Part shown: positions 4,109 through 5,985 of the stretch, one piece after another
Position numbering within the stretch: position 1 is the first letter of the stretch
Layout of the letters: every line of letters begins with the position of its first letter
Assembly (NCBI GenBank): GCA_026388495.1
Contig: JAPLJQ010000475.1
Location: 1-5,985 of the forward strand
Direction of reading: 5' to 3'
From: Deltaproteobacteria bacterium
Lineage (GTDB): Bacteria > Desulfobacterota > Syntrophia > Syntrophales > UBA2185
DNA: 5,985 nt
Notes under the pieces: generated by a model
What the model was told of the DNA's origin: nothing
Seen by the model: only the letters and a program-made list of their open reading frames with translations
Database searches by the model: none
Position numbers and translations under genes: made by a program

Positions 4109-5985
4109 ATGATAAAGAAAAACTCAATGAAAGGGTTTTTCCTTTTCATCCTGATAGCAACCCTGTGGGGCTGTATCACGATCTCATCAGAAAGCTACAA
4201 AGGTTCTATGAGATTTGACACGATACTGTCTCAGAGCAGCATAGACGCAACAGCACGTATACAGGCATCTCATACACTCGCCCCCGAGGTCGTTACCATC
4301 TGGAAGAATTTTTTGAATACCGATGGGACAATTGCCAACTGGCAAAAGGCTCTCGCAGAGCTCGAAACCGAAGATATGGTAAAATCACGATTGTTCGCGA
4401 GGATCGCGAGTAAAGAGGCTACTGATTATGATTTTCTCATCAAGATAGATTCTATGGAGTCAAAACCTTCCGAACACATGTTGAAGGTAACCATGCAAAC
4501 TATTGATCCCAGGAGAAACGAGACACTGACAACCTATTCCAGAGAATCAGGGCTTGGTACATCGATGATGAGTTTTTCATCCAATCTGAAGGAAAGCCTG
4601 AAGCATATGCTGGCGGACATGAGAGCAAAGCTTCTCGTCGATTACAATGAAGGCAGACTCAGGGCAACCGCTGTTGCGAAAAAGACCTCAAAAACCACCA
4701 TCCAATACCTGGAACAAGCATCTGCCGCTCAGAAGGAAGGCAATTATGCAGCAGCCCTGAGTGCCTTGAGGAGCGCCATCCGCAGTAACCCGGGCTATCC
4801 GGGATCACACAGACAGGCATCGGAATTCCTCTTATTTCTCTGCGATCCTGACGGGTCGCTCCGGGTTGCAGAGGAAAGCTTGAAAGAAAATCCTGATGAC
4901 AGGGGATTAAGGGACGTTATCGGCTTCGCATATAACCAGAAAGGCGATGCAGCCAAGGCACGCGAGTCTCTCGGCGGTGTAGGTTTCGTCGGCATCGTAC
5001 TGGAAATCAAAGAGGGAAAGGTAAATGTTAAATCTTTATATGCCAATGAAGCCGCCCAGAAGGCAGGACTCCGGGATAATGACACAATCATTGAAGTTGC
5101 CGGAACGCCGATCAACAATATAGCACAGACAGTGAGCCTGCTCAGGCAAACTGAACCAGGCAAAACCATCGGCGTCAAGATTCAGCGCGGACAGGAAACG
5201 ATGGAGAAGACCGTTACCGTCGGTTCTCTGCTGGATCAGAAGAGAGAAACATATGCGCTGGCATGCAATGCGCAGAGACTTAACCGGGAAGGGATTGCTC
5301 TTGCCAAGGAACAACAGCAGGCTGCTGCCCTTGCCAAGTTTGAGGAGGCAGCAAAGACAACACCGAACCTCATACCAAGGGCGGATTATAATGCTGCCCT
5401 GATACTTGAACAGACAGGCAGTCCGAATTCCCTTGCCCATTATCTCGCGGCAATGAAAGGTTTCCTCCTTTTAAGCGACGAAGAGGAGGTATTCACGAAG
5501 GTCCTCTCCATTGCGCAGCGTTCAAATATCCCAGTTCCGGAAAGTGCCGACAGGAAGTACCGTATCGGCATACTCAGGGCGCAACAGAAAAGATACAAGG
5601 AAGCGATTCAGGAGTTTGAAGCAGCCCTTTCCGAAGCGCCGTGGCTTGTCGATGCTTACTATAACCTCGGACTGGTCTATGATTTTTCCGGCGACTACCA
5701 GAATGCACTGCGATCACTCAAGATATTTATGAAGCTCGCACCGAATGCTCCCAACATAGGGGCGGTAAAAACCAAGATGGTAGAGATAGTATTAGCCAAG
5801 AAAACAGGGGATGGGTTGCCGTTGCCGGTCAGGGCGGAGGATACCCCCTCGGCGCCAAATATTAAACCGGAGCCGATTCCGCAGAATATTCAGCGGAGCG
5901 GATACACCCTGGAATACGAGACGATGGTTTCCAGTCTGACGAAGGGCGCCTTTGATTCCGCCTTTACACAAGCCGACACACTATA
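4109..5985 (+). CDS. Large lipoprotein with TPR repeats and a PDZ domain (3' end missing)
   Basis: The frame is open to the window edge, giving 625 visible residues without a stop. The N-terminus has a hydrophobic signal and the lipobox L-W-G-C (Cys22; Trp at -2 is unusual), so the protein is probably lipid-anchored and faces the periplasm. Residues 25-195 form a mixed alpha/beta domain I cannot name. TPR-like helices follow (about 199-232 and 250-283), then a PDZ domain at about 291-371 with GFVGIVL as the ligand loop and the typical AQKAGLRDNDTIIEVAG and LLRQTEPGKTI stretches. More TPR-like sequence follows (about 383-440), then two clear TPRs (483-515 and 516-549), a Pro-rich linker (about 570-595) and the start of another domain. 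No protease triad is visible, so PDZ here probably binds unstructured or C-terminal peptides rather than serving an HtrA-type enzyme. A scaffold or chaperone role at the envelope is the best inference. Confidence 0.92.
   Translation, partial: MIKKNSMKGFFLFILIATLWGCITISSESYKGSMRFDTILSQSSIDATARIQASHTLAPEVVTIWKNFLNTDGTIANWQKALAELETEDMVKSRLFARIASKEATDYDFLIKIDSMESKPSEHMLKVTMQTIDPRRNETLTTYSRESGLGTSMMSFSSNLKESLKHMLADMRAKLLVDYNEGRLRATAVAKKTSKTTIQYLEQASAAQKEGNYAAALSALRSAIRSNPGYPGSHRQASEFLLFLCDPDGSLRVAEESLKENPDDRGLRDVIGFAYNQKGDAAKARESLGGVGFVGIVLEIKEGKVNVKSLYANEAAQKAGLRDNDTIIEVAGTPINNIAQTVSLLRQTEPGKTIGVKIQRGQETMEKTVTVGSLLDQKRETYALACNAQRLNREGIALAKEQQQAAALAKFEEAAKTTPNLIPRADYNAALILEQTGSPNSLAHYLAAMKGFLLLSDEEEVFTKVLSIAQRSNIPVPESADRKYRIGILRAQQKRYKEAIQEFEAALSEAPWLVDAYYNLGLVYDFSGDYQNALRSLKIFMKLAPNAPNIGAVKTKMVEIVLAKKTGDGLPLPVRAEDTPSAPNIKPEPIPQNIQRSGYTLEYETMVSSLTKGAFDSAFTQADTL

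Noticed and set aside
4795..5440. Two reverse-strand frames opposite the PDZ-TPR gene
   Set aside because: The forward frame is open for 625 codons with TPR and PDZ motifs running straight through this area.
5511..5732. Forward frame of 73 residues within the end of the PDZ-TPR gene
   Set aside because: It is out of frame with clear TPR sequence and lacks a ribosome-binding site.

Overview
The window reads as an accessory stretch of a Gram-negative, probably deltaproteobacterial (Desulfobacterota-like) genome. This placement is an inference. It rests on two predicted lipoproteins with Sec/SPII signals, a periplasmic TPR protein with an N-terminal domain of a style I associate with that group, moderate GC content, and wide gene spacing with decayed gene remnants. 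No marker gene fixes the taxon, and all supported genes are on the + strand.

Layout. Positions 1-621 are non-coding and rich in repeats. They hold a diverged copy of an intergenic repeat (125-152 plus 304-495), interrupted by about 151 bp that begins with a perfect 25-bp inverted repeat (153-213). Next comes a small secreted protein of unknown function (622-1017). After a 264-bp gap is a secreted protein with six back-to-back 34-residue TPRs (1282-2499). A second, uninterrupted copy of the repeat (2562-2773) lies immediately upstream of a predicted outer-membrane lipoprotein (2790-3455). The 653 bp that follow hold gene debris: the N-terminal part of a uracil-DNA-glycosylase-like protein (3602 to about 3859), joined out of frame to the C-terminal end of an unrecognised protein (about 3844-4089). 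A large lipoprotein starts 19 bp later (4109) and runs off the right edge. It has TPR-like repeats on both sides of a single PDZ domain.

How the parts may relate. All four intact or partial genes carry export signals, and two are TPR scaffolds, so the window looks enriched in cell-envelope assembly or interaction proteins. Nothing in the sequence shows a shared operon. The gaps are large (264, 290 and 653 bp) and each gene has its own ribosome-binding site. The two repeat copies bracket the segment holding the secreted protein and the TPR protein, and each lies upstream of an exported-protein gene. They could be a repeat family, a mobile leader, or the scars of a segmental duplication.

I found no rRNA, tRNA, CRISPR array, transposase, integrase or recognisable defence system. 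The most unusual items are the repeat pair with its hairpin-led insert, the chimeric pseudogene junction, and the TPR-PDZ-TPR lipoprotein architecture.
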